Assembly (NCBI GenBank): GCA_964490015.1 | Contig: CAZBBA010000005.1 | Location: 34,095-98,094, forward strand | DNA: 64,000 bases | Direction of reading: 5' to 3' | DNA from: Perlabentimonas sp964490015 | GTDB lineage: Bacteria; Bacteroidota; Bacteroidia; Bacteroidales; Tenuifilaceae | In this document: positions 1 through 9,105 of the stretch, piece after piece | Position numbering within the stretch: the stretch's first letter is position 1 | Layout of the letters: every line of letters starts with the position of its first letter | Position numbers and translations under genes: made by a program | Notes under the pieces: generated by a model | The model's input: only the letters and a program-made list of their open reading frames with translations | What the model was told of the DNA's origin: nothing | Databases searched by the model: none

Positions 1-387
1 GTCCTCATCACCAATTAGCTGAATCTGCACCGAGCCATCGTTAAAACGTTGAACGGTGAATACAGCAACATCCTGATACTCCTGCGGATTAAGCGCCACG
101 CGCAAAACAATACTATGAATATTATCCTCCGAATAGTCGAAAACCATGATGTAATCTACCAGATTATCATTGTTCAGATCCAGATTATTAATCATCGACT
201 CGGGCTTATTCAGCTCCCTTTCGAATGACTCAAGGGTTTCGGAATTCTGGAAGAGGTTCATTACGGCAAACAGGTTCAAATTATCACCCGGTAGCCCAAG
301 GTAATCCTCGGGATTGTTTTGTGCCGCAAATACGCTAGTTCCTGCAAGCAGGATAGCCATAATTGTGGTATAAATTATCCTTTTCAT
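1..387 (-). CDS. Secreted hypothetical protein, cut by left edge
   Basis: The frame is open from an ATG at 385-387 to the first base of the window, so the C-terminus is missing. The first 21 residues are a clear signal peptide ending near VFA-AQ. The mature part has an acidic, Asn/Asp-rich stretch (LDLNNDNLVDYI, about residues 69-80) that resembles a calcium-binding loop. I recall similar short secreted proteins in Bacteroidales, but no function is known to me. It is probably exported to the periplasm or surface. Family and function remain open; that it is a real gene is well supported by the signal peptide and codon usage. Confidence 0.75.
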   Translation of the reverse strand, partial: MKRIIYTTIMAILLAGTSVFAAQNNPEDYLGLPGDNLNLFAVMNLFQNSETLESFERELNKPESMINNLDLNNDNLVDYIMVFDYSEDNIHSIVLRVALNPQEYQDVAVFTVQRFNDGSVQIQLIGDED

Positions 388-583
388 AATTGTATGCTTT
401 ACGGTTTCTATGATTGTTTGCGTTCAAATATTATGCAGTTTTTTGACTTTAAAATTCACCAATCGTTACTATTGACCCGCTAAAAACCACTATCTCACTA
501 TATTACTGATACTTATCAATTGCTGTTAAATATACACAATTCACCAACAGGTATTTTGAGCTCACCAACGTGCAAAAGAATTC

Positions 584-1387
584 TCAAAACATTAATGCAT
601 AACTCATAATGCTAATGAATAATACGCTGACTATAGTATAAGTAACCCCCATGACAACTAAACTTTGTGCGGTTACTCTACTTACCCTGCTGCGGTTGGA
701 GGTATTTATAGCATTATTTGATTTATAATCGTTTGACCAGAATAGCTTATCAACATAAAATGGGGAACTAAAATCGCTGGTTGCTGAGAGGGTTAAATAG
801 CTTCTAAATACCAATGAGGCCTTATCACTCTCCATATTGTCGCTATTCTCGCCACCTATCATATTGTACGTTGGCAATCCCCAAATTGGCGTTTTCAAAT
901 CTTTGTAAGAATAATCATACGTATTCCAAATGGATTTGGGCTTTGCCCTAATGAATGAGAAAGGGGAAATAAAGCCTATTGGGTTGCTACGCTGCAACGA
1001 GCCATTAACATAGGAGGTGGAAGAAAACGCTGTTTCGCTATCGTGTTTATGGGGATCGTGAATTGATGCGCTAATCTTAAGGTCATCGGTCCAGTATAAA
1101 AACATCTCGCCATTAACTATTATCGACGATTTGCTCCAGTCCACAAAAAGGGGAATGCCCTGCTTATTATAAATGGTAACGTAGGCCGTTCTATAATACC
1201 CATCGAAACGGTACTCAACGGCAAGGGTGTCGTTCTCATAAATAAACTCGTTCTCTTTTAAAGATGTTAGGTTTGACGACATGCTTAAATGATTTATGGG
1301 TGTGCACCCCATAATGGATAATCCAATAGCGGAAAAAGCTGTAAGGATTATAAGCGGTATCCTATTGTATTTTGTTTTCGATTTCAT
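584..1387 (-). CDS. Lipoprotein of unknown function, paralogue 1
   Basis: A protein of 267 residues. The ATG at 1385-1387 is chosen over an upstream TTG because it places the signal peptide at the N-terminus (MKSKTKYNRIPL...), ending in a lipobox (SIMGC). The middle part shares motifs with the neighbour at 1514-2320: ENEFIYENDTL, YRFDGY, VTIYNKQGIPLFVDW, then a FRSYLTLSATSDFSSPF block. A hydrophobic segment lies at the very C-terminus (about residues 243-264), so the protein may be held at both ends. I do not recognise a named family. Tandem duplication with 1514-2320 is the clearest inference. Confidence 0.75.
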   Translation of the reverse strand: MKSKTKYNRIPLIILTAFSAIGLSIMGCTPINHLSMSSNLTSLKENEFIYENDTLAVEYRFDGYYRTAYVTIYNKQGIPLFVDWSKSSIIVNGEMFLYWTDDLKISASIHDPHKHDSETAFSSTSYVNGSLQRSNPIGFISPFSFIRAKPKSIWNTYDYSYKDLKTPIWGLPTYNMIGGENSDNMESDKASLVFRSYLTLSATSDFSSPFYVDKLFWSNDYKSNNAINTSNRSRVSRVTAQSLVVMGVTYTIVSVLFISIMSYALMF

Positions 1388-1513
1388 AGTAGTAAGTTTT
1401 AACGTACTTTTCAACTTTTTAAATGACTATTTTCCTTTCGACAGTGAGCAAAGCAATCCTATGGCAAAGTATTTTATACTTACCCCAAAAAAAACAGTAA
1501 ATCAAAAACCCGA

Positions 1514-2320
1514 TTAGTTGGCTGCGACGGCTAAAGCCCCTAAAAGTAAGAGTCCAACAACAGTTGTAGCCGATCGGCTTGGCCCTTTTCTCAGCTTAAT
1601 ATAGAACTGATTGCCCATAGAATAGCTTAGGCGCGATGGATTTACCCCAGTAGTAATTACCTCAGAGGCCCAAAACTGATCATCGAGCGTAAAGGGTGCA
1701 GAAAAATCGCTGGTTGTGGATAAAGACAGGTAACTCCTGAAGTACAATGGCGAACTATTTGCATCAAAAGTATAACGTTTTCCTCTCCCTAAACCATCAA
1801 CCGTATAAACATGAACATTCCCCGTCAGGGATTCGTTCGAAAGAGGTACTGATGACCCTTGAATATATATGGGCACCACCGATATGTAAGCGTTGGGAGG
1901 AATAAAGGTGAGCTGGTAGTCGCGCGAAACTACGCCGCTCGAAATGGAACTTGTTGTGGAAGTGGATTCGTTCCAGTGGGTGGTATAACCCGATGAGGCT
2001 ACAAAAATTTTCATCTCATCGCGCCAATAACCTAGCGTTTTCCCATCAACTATTGCAGATGAGCGAATCCAGTCAACGTAAAGAGGCGTACTCAGCTTGT
2101 TGTAGATGGTAATGTTTACGGGGCAAGCATAACCATCGAAGCTGTATACAACGAACAGAGTATCATTCTCGAAAACAAACTCATTCTTATCAGTTGAGGC
2201 CATATTCGACGAAAGTCGAACATACTGGTAGCTCGAACAACTCGATAAGAAAACCAGTGCAGTGAATAAGTAAAGTGTTGCCTCAACTGCTCTTTTGGGG
2301 TAAAGGTTTAGGACTTGCAT
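1514..2320 (-). CDS. Lipoprotein of unknown function, paralogue 2
   Basis: A protein of 268 residues starting at an ATG. It has a signal peptide with lipobox (LVFLSSC), so it is probably lipidated. It aligns by eye with the product of 584-1387: KNEFVFENDTL, YSFDGY, ITIYNKLSTPLYVDW, and FRSYLSLSTTSDFSAPFTLDDQFW near the C-terminus. It also ends with a hydrophobic stretch (about residues 251-267). Both genes lie in the same direction, upstream of and divergent from the propeller sensor kinase. No function is recognised; the two form a lineage-specific pair. Confidence 0.75.
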   Translation of the reverse strand: MQVLNLYPKRAVEATLYLFTALVFLSSCSSYQYVRLSSNMASTDKNEFVFENDTLFVVYSFDGYACPVNITIYNKLSTPLYVDWIRSSAIVDGKTLGYWRDEMKIFVASSGYTTHWNESTSTTSSISSGVVSRDYQLTFIPPNAYISVVPIYIQGSSVPLSNESLTGNVHVYTVDGLGRGKRYTFDANSSPLYFRSYLSLSTTSDFSAPFTLDDQFWASEVITTGVNPSRLSYSMGNQFYIKLRKGPSRSATTVVGLLLLGALAVAAN

Positions 2321-2509
2321 AGTATTTGATTTTTAGTTCAACATACTTCTAATTACTTGGAATAAAGGTAAACCAAGTAAGTTTCTTTACCAAACACTAT
2401 GTCACCAACCTGTTGTTTGGCTTCACCATCGCGCACTTTTAAAATTGAACCTGTTATAGTCCATCCCCAAAGTTTTCTTACTTTTGATGATATTTTGAAT
2501 TATTGTAAC

Positions 2510-5500
2510 GTGAAACAAACAGCTTTCCATACCCTTCTAGCCTCTCTCCTTCTCCTTGGGACTCATATCTCCCTATTGGCCCAGCAGCAATTCTCCACTC
2601 CCGAGATATTTAACGAGATAAACGGACTTCCCAACAGCGAAGTGCTTTGCCTTTTGAAGGACTCTAAGGGATACCTTTGGGTTGGCACTGCTTATGGATT
2701 AGCCAAGTACGATGGCAATAAGTTTTCCATTTTTAAACACCAATCCAATAGGAATAGCATTTCGGGCGATGTTATAAACTCAATTTTCGAGGATAATAAC
2801 GGGCATATCCTTGTTGGAGCCAATGGCCTGTCTATACTGAATCGTCAAACTGGAATTTGGCAGAATTTTCTGCACGACCCACAAAACAAACACTCCATTA
2901 GTAACCCCTTGGTTTCATCCATTGCTCAGGAAAACGATAGCATCTACTGGCTTATAACCGGTAACGGCATCAATAGTTTTAACATTAAAACCAAGCAGTT
3001 TCAGCACGTAGATATAAACCTAAACTCGCGAATCACGAAATCGGAAATTCATGCCATCGTTCCCAACAAGCAAATTATTTTCTCGGTGGGGACAAATGTT
3101 TACCGATTCAATATAGCAACTGGCAAAGTTGACGATTCCCCCATAGTACAAGGGTATACCAGTCCAAAGTTGGTTAACAACAATATAATAGCCATAAAAA
3201 GCAACGAGCCAAACAGGCATAACTTGGTGCAGCTAAATCTAACTACAAACCAAGAGAAAACTCTTTATAAAGATGTTAATATTAATGGGCTAACGCTTCT
3301 TTGCAACGAATCGTTTTACTTTATAAATAGAGAAAAGATATTTTTCTTTGATGCAAACTTCAACGTTAGTCGCACGCTAGTTCTTCAGCAACGAAGGGAG
3401 ATTCAAAATATTGAGTATACCTGTGCACTTAAGGAAGACAATGGAATATTTTGGGTTGGCACCACAAGAGGTCTACAGAAAATTTCATCGAATTCGCCAT
3501 TTCAGTTCTTCGATATCCGCAGCGGGCTGCCAAATGAATACATACGATCGTTAATGGTCGACAGTAAAAATAACCTTTGGATTGGGGTTCGACAAGGACC
3601 TGCGTACAAAATTGAGAACATCGACGACTACCTAAAACTCCGCAATCCAAGGCTTACCCACATCAAATTTCCAACCGCCGATGGCGAAGTTTTCGCCACC
3701 AACCGCATTGTTGAGCTTAGCAACGGCAATATCCTATTTGTAACAAATCGATCGATCTTCCTCTACAATCCAAATCTTAAAAGATTTACCGACCAGTTCC
3801 AAATCCCCAACAACCGGCAGTACTTTTCGGCAGTTGAGGTTGACGATGGAATTCTGGTTGGATCGCTCGACAAGCCAACGCTTTTTAGAATAAAGGTTAA
3901 AAATGGCAGAATAAGCCTAGATGAGACATTTCAGATCGAGAGCTACCCCGACATTGTATACTCACTTTTTAAGGATAGCAACAACGATATTTGGATTGGT
4001 GGGGAGGGCTTATTCAAACTAAATAGAGATAATGTTTCTAAAAAGTTCAAATTGGAGCAGGCAATTGCTGCCATAAACGACACCAACTACTCCAGTAATT
4101 CCATCTGGAGTTTCATCGATATGGACAGCTCGCGGCTTTTTGTCACCACAACAAACAACGGGTTTTACATCTACAACAAGGCAACAGGCACGAGCAAGCA
4201 TTTCAATAAAGCCGATGGTCTACCCACCGACTTTACCTGTACTGTTCTAAAAACCGACAACAACAATCTATGGCTTAGCACAAAAGAGGGTATTAGCTTA
4301 GTTAATCCTGCGGATTTTGTTTTCAAAAACTACCCGGTTAAGAATGGACGATACAACAGCGATTTCACGTTTAACAGCGGTGCTATAACCCAGGGGAATA
4401 TGGTTTTGCTTGGCAGCAAGCAGGGTGTGGTGTTCTTTCATCCCGATAGCGTAAAAACCAGAGGCATTGGATTACCCCTTTACGTTAACGAGTTTAGGGT
4501 TTTCGACCGCATAGTGAAAAGGGAACTCACGCATGGCGATACAATCATTTTAAGGCATAACCAAAACTTTTTCTCCTTTGAGTTCTCGTTACTCGATTTC
4601 AGAAATCCGCAGGAGATTCAGTACACATTTCAGCTGCTGCGATACGATAAAGCCGAAAGGGAGGCTATTAACAACATTAATGCTGTTAGCTACACCAATG
4701 TTAAACCGGGCCGGTACACGTTTAGATTAACCAGCCGTCCGAGCTGGGACACATCGAATATCCAAACCGTTGATATTCGGGTGATCATCAAACCCGCGTT
4801 CTACCAAACCGGATGGTTTAAAGCCTTAATCTACATCACAGCAGTGCTGATTCTGGCAAGCATTATTATTTCGATTGTCCGCAGACAAATGCTCCATGGT
4901 AGGCTTCAAAAGATGGAGCTAAACCTGCTGCGATCCCAGATTAACCCCCATTTTATTTTCAACACCCTAACCTCAATTCAACATACCATTCTTACCAGCA
5001 GCAAGGAGGATGCAGTGGAGACATTATCGCGGTTCTCGCGGCTAATGCGTATGTTCCTCGACTACTCGCGGCTGGAGTATATCCCGCTCGACAAGGCAAT
5101 ACTCTTCTACAATACCTTTGTTACCGTGCATTCGGTAAACCTAGAGGAGCCCATTGTTTTTAATGTTGATATTGATAACAGGATCGACCCCGAAAGGATT
5201 ACCATTTCACCCATGCTTATTCAGCCATTCCTCGAGAATGCCATTGTTCATGGGCTATCGCCCAAGGGAAAGGAGATGAAACTATTGCTAAAAATCGAAA
5301 TGACCGACGGCTGGCTGATGTGCGAAATTACCGACAATGGAATTGGCCGTAAGAAAGCGCAGGAAATTAGCCAACGGAAAACCTTAGCGCATAAATCGAT
5401 GGGGATTGAGATCAGCAGCAAAAGCATTCTGCTTCAGCTAAAGAAGGGCAAGTTTATTAAGGAGACTTTCGATATTGTTGACAATACCGACAGTGATGGA

Positions 5501-5563
5501 AATCCAACGGGAACAACCGTGCTCCTTAAAATTCCGTATCGTGTGCTGGGCGAAAAGAGCTAA
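2510..5563 (+). CDS. LytS-type sensor histidine kinase with periplasmic propeller
   Basis: A transmembrane sensor of about 1017 residues. An in-frame ATG exists at 2399, but the 37 residues it adds are not signal-like, whereas the GTG at 2510 starts directly at a signal peptide (KQTAFHTLLASLLLLGTHIS). Next come many regulator-propeller repeats with the typical LWVG/IWIG-type ends (LLKDSKGYLWVGTAYGL, LMVDSKNNLWIGVR, LFKDSNNDIWIGGE), a Y_Y_Y-like domain, one membrane helix, and a His_kinase domain. The phosphoacceptor His sits in RSQINPHFIFNTL (about residue 814), followed by a GHKL ATPase (NAIVHGL, DNGIGRKKA). The family phosphorylates LytTR response regulators; the gene at 5560-6285 is the obvious partner. 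The ligand is unknown. Confidence 0.9.
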   Translation: MKQTAFHTLLASLLLLGTHISLLAQQQFSTPEIFNEINGLPNSEVLCLLKDSKGYLWVGTAYGLAKYDGNKFSIFKHQSNRNSISGDVINSIFEDNNGHILVGANGLSILNRQTGIWQNFLHDPQNKHSISNPLVSSIAQENDSIYWLITGNGINSFNIKTKQFQHVDINLNSRITKSEIHAIVPNKQIIFSVGTNVYRFNIATGKVDDSPIVQGYTSPKLVNNNIIAIKSNEPNRHNLVQLNLTTNQEKTLYKDVNINGLTLLCNESFYFINREKIFFFDANFNVSRTLVLQQRREIQNIEYTCALKEDNGIFWVGTTRGLQKISSNSPFQFFDIRSGLPNEYIRSLMVDSKNNLWIGVRQGPAYKIENIDDYLKLRNPRLTHIKFPTADGEVFATNRIVELSNGNILFVTNRSIFLYNPNLKRFTDQFQIPNNRQYFSAVEVDDGILVGSLDKPTLFRIKVKNGRISLDETFQIESYPDIVYSLFKDSNNDIWIGGEGLFKLNRDNVSKKFKLEQAIAAINDTNYSSNSIWSFIDMDSSRLFVTTTNNGFYIYNKATGTSKHFNKADGLPTDFTCTVLKTDNNNLWLSTKEGISLVNPADFVFKNYPVKNGRYNSDFTFNSGAITQGNMVLLGSKQGVVFFHPDSVKTRGIGLPLYVNEFRVFDRIVKRELTHGDTIILRHNQNFFSFEFSLLDFRNPQEIQYTFQLLRYDKAEREAINNINAVSYTNVKPGRYTFRLTSRPSWDTSNIQTVDIRVIIKPAFYQTGWFKALIYITAVLILASIIISIVRRQMLHGRLQKMELNLLRSQINPHFIFNTLTSIQHTILTSSKEDAVETLSRFSRLMRMFLDYSRLEYIPLDKAILFYNTFVTVHSVNLEEPIVFNVDIDNRIDPERITISPMLIQPFLENAIVHGLSPKGKEMKLLLKIEMTDGWLMCEITDNGIGRKKAQEISQRKTLAHKSMGIEISSKSILLQLKKGKFIKETFDIVDNTDSDGNPTGTTVLLKIPYRVLGEKS

Positions 5564-6285
5564 ATCTTAAGATACTTCAGAAGTTCATCCTTTTTGCTTT
5601 CACCAACTTTCACGTTCATGCCATTGCTAAGGCAAAGGTACCCGCCTCGTCCTCGCTGGTACTTAACAATATGCTTTAGGTTTACCAGGTACGATTTATG
5701 CACCCTAAGGAATAGATGAGGTTTTAAGATATCCTCGTAGTTGGCAAGGCCTTTGGATGAGACCACCTTTTTGCCATCGCGAGCATGAAATTCGGAGTAG
5801 CTGGTATCGGCCGAGATGCACACAATATCATCAATCATAATAAAGATAAGCCCCTCGAGGGTGGATACAAAAATCCGATCGTTGAGAGTACCAGTCGACT
5901 CCTGGTTTCGCTGCGAGCGTTTAAGCTCAAGTTGGTTCTTGGCCTTTTTTACTGCGCTTTTCAGCTCGTCAATATCGTAGGGTTTTAGGATATAATCAAC
6001 TGCCGATGCCTTTATGGCCTGCAGCGAGTACTCGCTAAAAGCTGTGGTTACAATAACCTCGTACTCCTCGGGATTGGTGCGCTTTAGCACATCAAACCCA
6101 ATCTCGTGCTGAAGATTAATATCTAGAAAAATGATGCTCGGTTTCTCCTGATAAATTAGATTTACGGCATCGTCAACGGTGCTGGCAACGCCAACCACCT
6201 GCATATCGGCAAAAAGATTGGCGATGTAGCTCGCCAGCAGCTCTGCCGACTTCTTGTTATCCTCAACTATTAGGGTTTTAATCAT
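5560..6285 (-). CDS. LytTR-family response regulator
   Basis: A protein of 241 residues. The N-terminal receiver has the acidic pair (VEDN), a phosphoacceptor Asp in IIFLDINLQ (about residue 55) and the conserved Lys in ILKPYD. The C-terminal part is a LytTR DNA-binding domain (from about residue 140; FLRVHKSYLVNLKHI is the family signature). It is convergent with the propeller kinase, and the two stop ends share 4 bases, so the pair is not co-transcribed. Its targets may include the divergent lipoproteins at 584-2320, but this is only positional inference. Confidence 0.92.
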   Translation of the reverse strand: MIKTLIVEDNKKSAELLASYIANLFADMQVVGVASTVDDAVNLIYQEKPSIIFLDINLQHEIGFDVLKRTNPEEYEVIVTTAFSEYSLQAIKASAVDYILKPYDIDELKSAVKKAKNQLELKRSQRNQESTGTLNDRIFVSTLEGLIFIMIDDIVCISADTSYSEFHARDGKKVVSSKGLANYEDILKPHLFLRVHKSYLVNLKHIVKYQRGRGGYLCLSNGMNVKVGESKKDELLKYLKI

Positions 6286-6380
6286 ACCAAGGGTTTATGC
6301 CTGTAAATATATCATAAAAATTTTACGTGACATGACATGCTTCGCCTTCAAACTATTGATTAAATTGCAGAAAAAAGGTT

Positions 6381-6869
6381 ATGGAGAACTCCAATGCAAA
6401 TCAACCCGTAGTGCTCGACGGGTTTATTAAACCCGGATTTATTGCCAGGGTATACTCTCTCCTACTATTTCCGAGCTGTATGGTAATTTGCAAAACCGGA
6501 AATTTTGGTTCAAACAGTGCGGGATCGATGCGCGCATCGCTGGGTGGCAATGTGGGCGATGGCGCAATCCTTGGCGCCATTGGCGAGATTTTCGACAGCG
6601 CTAGGCGCAACAAACGCATGGAGAAAGCGGCAAGTCTGCTATCCAAATCGCCCGAGGAGATAGCGCAAAGCGATAGAAGAAACTATCTAATAAGTTACAA
6701 CAATATTGATAGGGTTGAGGTAAAAGGGCCAAACTTTGCGGGCGAGATAAAGCTTAGAATCCATACTCCCACCAAGACCTACAAACTCCGAATGGATTGT
6801 CAAAATAAATCGAGCCAAATATTTTTTGTAAATACACTTGTCGAGTATCTGCCGGGGAAGGTTTTCTGA
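6381..6869 (+). CDS. Hypothetical protein, 162 residues
   Basis: A complete frame with ATG start. There is no signal peptide, although a short hydrophobic segment (about residues 25-37, ARVYSLLLFPSCMVI) is followed by a Gly/Ala-rich stretch (GGNVGDGAILGAIGEI). The C-terminal half (ISYNNIDRVEVKG...IKLRIHTPTKTYKLRMD) looks like a PH-like beta sandwich of the kind found in small membrane-associated proteins. I do not recognise a family. It has no co-directional neighbour. Confidence 0.6.
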   Translation: MENSNANQPVVLDGFIKPGFIARVYSLLLFPSCMVICKTGNFGSNSAGSMRASLGGNVGDGAILGAIGEIFDSARRNKRMEKAASLLSKSPEEIAQSDRRNYLISYNNIDRVEVKGPNFAGEIKLRIHTPTKTYKLRMDCQNKSSQIFFVNTLVEYLPGKVF

Positions 6870-6997
6870 TGGAACAGTAAAGGTTGTCATGATATAAAGT
6901 GTACGTTCACTGCAGCAGCATATTCCCTATTCCCGTTTAGGATATCTGGTTAATGCTCTGGGACAGGGGTTGAATATGCAATGCAGAGCAATCGGGG

Positions 6998-7087
6998 CAT
7001 TCAACCCCTTCGGGGTTGTGGAAATACCCGCATTCTTGGCCCCGCATGGTATGCGGGGCTATTTTAATTCGATCCCTTCGGGATCGC
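6998..7087. repeat. 90-bp REP-type repeat, copy A
   Basis: It contains three palindromes in a row: CAACCCCTTCGGGGTTG, CCCCGCATGGTATGCGGGG and GATCCCTTCGGGATC. The same 90 bases recur at 7819-7908 with about five differences and the same orientation, on the other side of the RAYT transposase. Such palindromes are known targets of REP-associated transposases. Confidence 0.85.
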
Positions 7088-7267
7088 TCGTTTCCTGTCC
7101 ATCAGGCTCCGCCAGGCGCGTTGTTACAAAAACATTATGGTAGTTCCACGCCTATAAGTTTTTTTTTAGGTTACGGTGTATATGCATTTTCCAAACACAC
7201 ACTAAATTTGTACTGAACTATTCAGCAGCAGGGTCGGTCGTTGAACCCTTGGGTGCTGCTTCAAAAA

Positions 7268-7354
7268 GCCCGAAGGGCTTTAATCCGAATGGCCCGAGGG
7301 TGCAGCCCCGGGATATGAAAGCGTAATAACGCCAACCCCGACAGGGGTTGAATA
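7268..7354. repeat. REP-like hairpins upstream of the RAYT gene
   Basis: A palindrome AAAGCCCGAAGGGCTTT lies near 7273-7290, then a GC-rich stretch, then CAACCCCGACAGGGGTTG at about 7333-7350. The last ends 18 bases before the transposase ATG. Its right arm, ACAGGGGTTGAAT, also occurs alone at about 6963-6975. These are short REP-like units distinct from the 90-bp repeats. Confidence 0.7.
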
Positions 7355-7368
7355 GTATAACCATCGCC

Positions 7369-7815
7369 ATGAGCACGTATACACAAATTATTTATCAAAT
7401 AGTCTTTAGCACTAAGTACAGGGAGCCAACCTTGGTTAAGTCGGGGCGAGATGAGTTTTACAAGTATGTATGGGGCGTGCTAAACCACCAGCATTGCCAT
7501 GCCTATCGGATTGGTGGCGTGGCCGATCATCTGCATATCGTTACTCATCTTCACCCCAGCATCTCCTTGGCATCGCTAGTTAAAGACATAAAGCTGGCAA
7601 CCACCAGTTTCATAAAGCAGAAGGGAATATTTCCCTCATTTAGGGGTTGGCAGGACGGGTATTCTGCCTTTACCTACTCCTTTGCTGATAAGGATAGGTT
7701 AGTTGAGTACGTGAAGAACCAGGAGGAGCACCACAGCCGGAAATCTTTTCTAGAGGAGCTGAAGGAGTTGCTCCGCGAGCAAGGGGTGGATTACGACCCC
7801 GCATACTGGTCGTAG
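7369..7815 (+). mobile_element. RAYT / IS200-like Y1 transposase gene
   Basis: A protein of 148 residues read from the ATG at 7369; an upstream TTG at 7348 lies inside a REP hairpin and is less likely. It is a single-domain Y1 transposase (HUH endonuclease). The HUH motif is HLHIVTHLHP, and the probable nucleophile Tyr is in VEYVKNQEEHH. The C-terminal YDPAYWS is typical of the Bacteroidota REP-associated group. The frame is intact. No tnpB is present. Palindromic repeats lie on both sides, as expected for a transposase that processes REP elements rather than a free IS200. Confidence 0.9.
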
Positions 7816-7818
7816 CTT

Positions 7819-7908
7819 CATTCAACCCCTTCGGGGTTGCGGAAATGCCCGCATCCTCCGCCCCGCATGGTATGCGGGGCTATTTTAATTCGATCCCTTC
7901 GGGATCGC
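7819..7908. repeat. 90-bp REP-type repeat, copy B
   Basis: The direct copy of 6998-7087, same length, about five mismatches, starting 3 bases after the transposase stop. It holds the same three palindromes. The two copies bracket the RAYT gene and its upstream hairpins as one unit of about 0.9 kb. Confidence 0.85.
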
Positions 7909-8039
7909 CCAAAGTACATTTATAACGTCCTTAATCTACCCCCATCGCTGTTTTACGCGTGGCATTATTCCCTGCAAATCGCCAACTTTTTTTTTAGGCA
8001 GGGCAGTTGCAGCTGTTTTTCCCTTGCCCACAACCTCAG

Positions 8040-8134
8040 GCATGGCATTGCAGGGGTTGTTTTTCATGAACCGGATCGTGGGCATGGCATTGCAGGGGTT
8101 GTTTTTCATGAACCGGATCGTGGGCATGGCATTG
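8040..8134. repeat. 42-bp tandem repeat, 2.25 copies
   Basis: Two identical 42-base units (8040-8081 and 8082-8123) are followed by the first 11 bases of a third. The unit carries CAGGGGTTG, similar to the REP arm next door. The short frames reading through it are periodic because of the repeat and are not convincing genes. I see no gene in the surrounding 7909-8433. Confidence 0.9.
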
Positions 8135-8433
8135 TTGGGCTACAATGGGCTTATAAAACTCGAGCTGGCGATTGTAAGCAAATGGAGATACAGATTGGAA
8201 TACGCTTATCTCCATACACAGGTACTTAGACTTAACCCTGCAGCTGTTGTACACACAATGCATCAGCTATTAACTATTCCCATTAGGGCTATAGGCTCCA
8301 TGAACCTAAAGGTTGAGCACTTGTATGGCCAGTAAGCAGCGCTCTGAAGTGGAGGTTAAATCCATATAGTGCGATGATATGGTTAAAGCCAAGTCCTATT
8401 TCAATACTTTTGGGCGGGCAACAGTAGCAGCAG

Positions 8434-9060
8434 CTACCCCTTCCGATACCTATACCTCGATCCGGCAATTAGCATCAAGGCCAGCAGAACAAAAACCATG
8501 GTAATGGTCACACTACTTATGGTCACGCTCTTATATCCCAGTTTGCTTACATCAACAAAAAAATAGGGATATATCCCCGTGAAAGCACCCCTAACTAAAG
8601 TAAATAACAAGTACAATGCAGGGTAAACTAGCTGCTTGTAGGCTAGACTATACGATAAGCCCTTTTTAGGCGTGTAGTACAACCAGTAAAACAGGAATAA
8701 GAGTGGCACCACTGAATGCAACAGCTCATCGACAAACTGCTGAAATCCTTGAGGATTCCATGTTCCACGCAGCATAAGGCTATATATAGCGCCCACCACA
8801 ATAATATAAACAAGTATTGCGGTTTGGGTATTGGGGTTACAGAGAATTGCGCAACGTCGCTTGGACTCAAAGACAAAAGCAGTGAATGCAGCTGCAACCA
8901 TAATATTGGTGAGTATGGTAAAGTAGCTGAACAGGTTTAGCGATGCTAATAGCGCACCACCCTCGGCAAATGTATAGGTAAGAATAAACTGGGAAAGAAT
9001 GGCGAACCAGGCAACTACGGCCCCCACCAAAGCAAAAACCTTTCGATTTGTTGAACTCAT
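8434..9060 (-). CDS. Pr6Pr-family integral membrane protein
   Basis: A protein of 208 residues with six predicted membrane helices: about 8-28, 38-60, 76-98, 113-130, 145-165 and 180-202. The pattern FSYFTILTNIMV...WNPQGFQQFVDELLHSVVPLLFLFYWLYY matches the Pr6Pr / FAR-17a-AIG1-like membrane family. No enzyme activity is firmly known for the bacterial members. It has no clear operon partner; the pirin gene starts upstream on the same strand with a 45-bp gap. Confidence 0.8.
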   Translation of the reverse strand: MSSTNRKVFALVGAVVAWFAILSQFILTYTFAEGGALLASLNLFSYFTILTNIMVAAAFTAFVFESKRRCAILCNPNTQTAILVYIIVVGAIYSLMLRGTWNPQGFQQFVDELLHSVVPLLFLFYWLYYTPKKGLSYSLAYKQLVYPALYLLFTLVRGAFTGIYPYFFVDVSKLGYKSVTISSVTITMVFVLLALMLIAGSRYRYRKG

Positions 9061-9105
9061 AATATCTAAATAAAGCCTTAACAGAACAATTATTAATCCA
9101 CTTTT

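Noticed and set aside
2399..2509. N-terminal extension of the propeller kinase from ATG 2399
   Set aside because: The extra 37 residues would bury the signal peptide; GTG at 2510 fits better.
6998..8134. CRISPR array
   Set aside because: The repeats are long, few and unevenly spaced, with palindromes and a RAYT gene; no cas genes are in the window.
7837..8335. Overlapping frames through the tandem repeat
   Set aside because: The periodic peptide comes from the 42-bp repeat being a multiple of three, and the flanks show no protein-like features.
8331..8420. Minus-strand stretch resembling the end of a beta-barrel protein
   Set aside because: Only about 40 codons, no start, and the resemblance is too vague to call a gene remnant.
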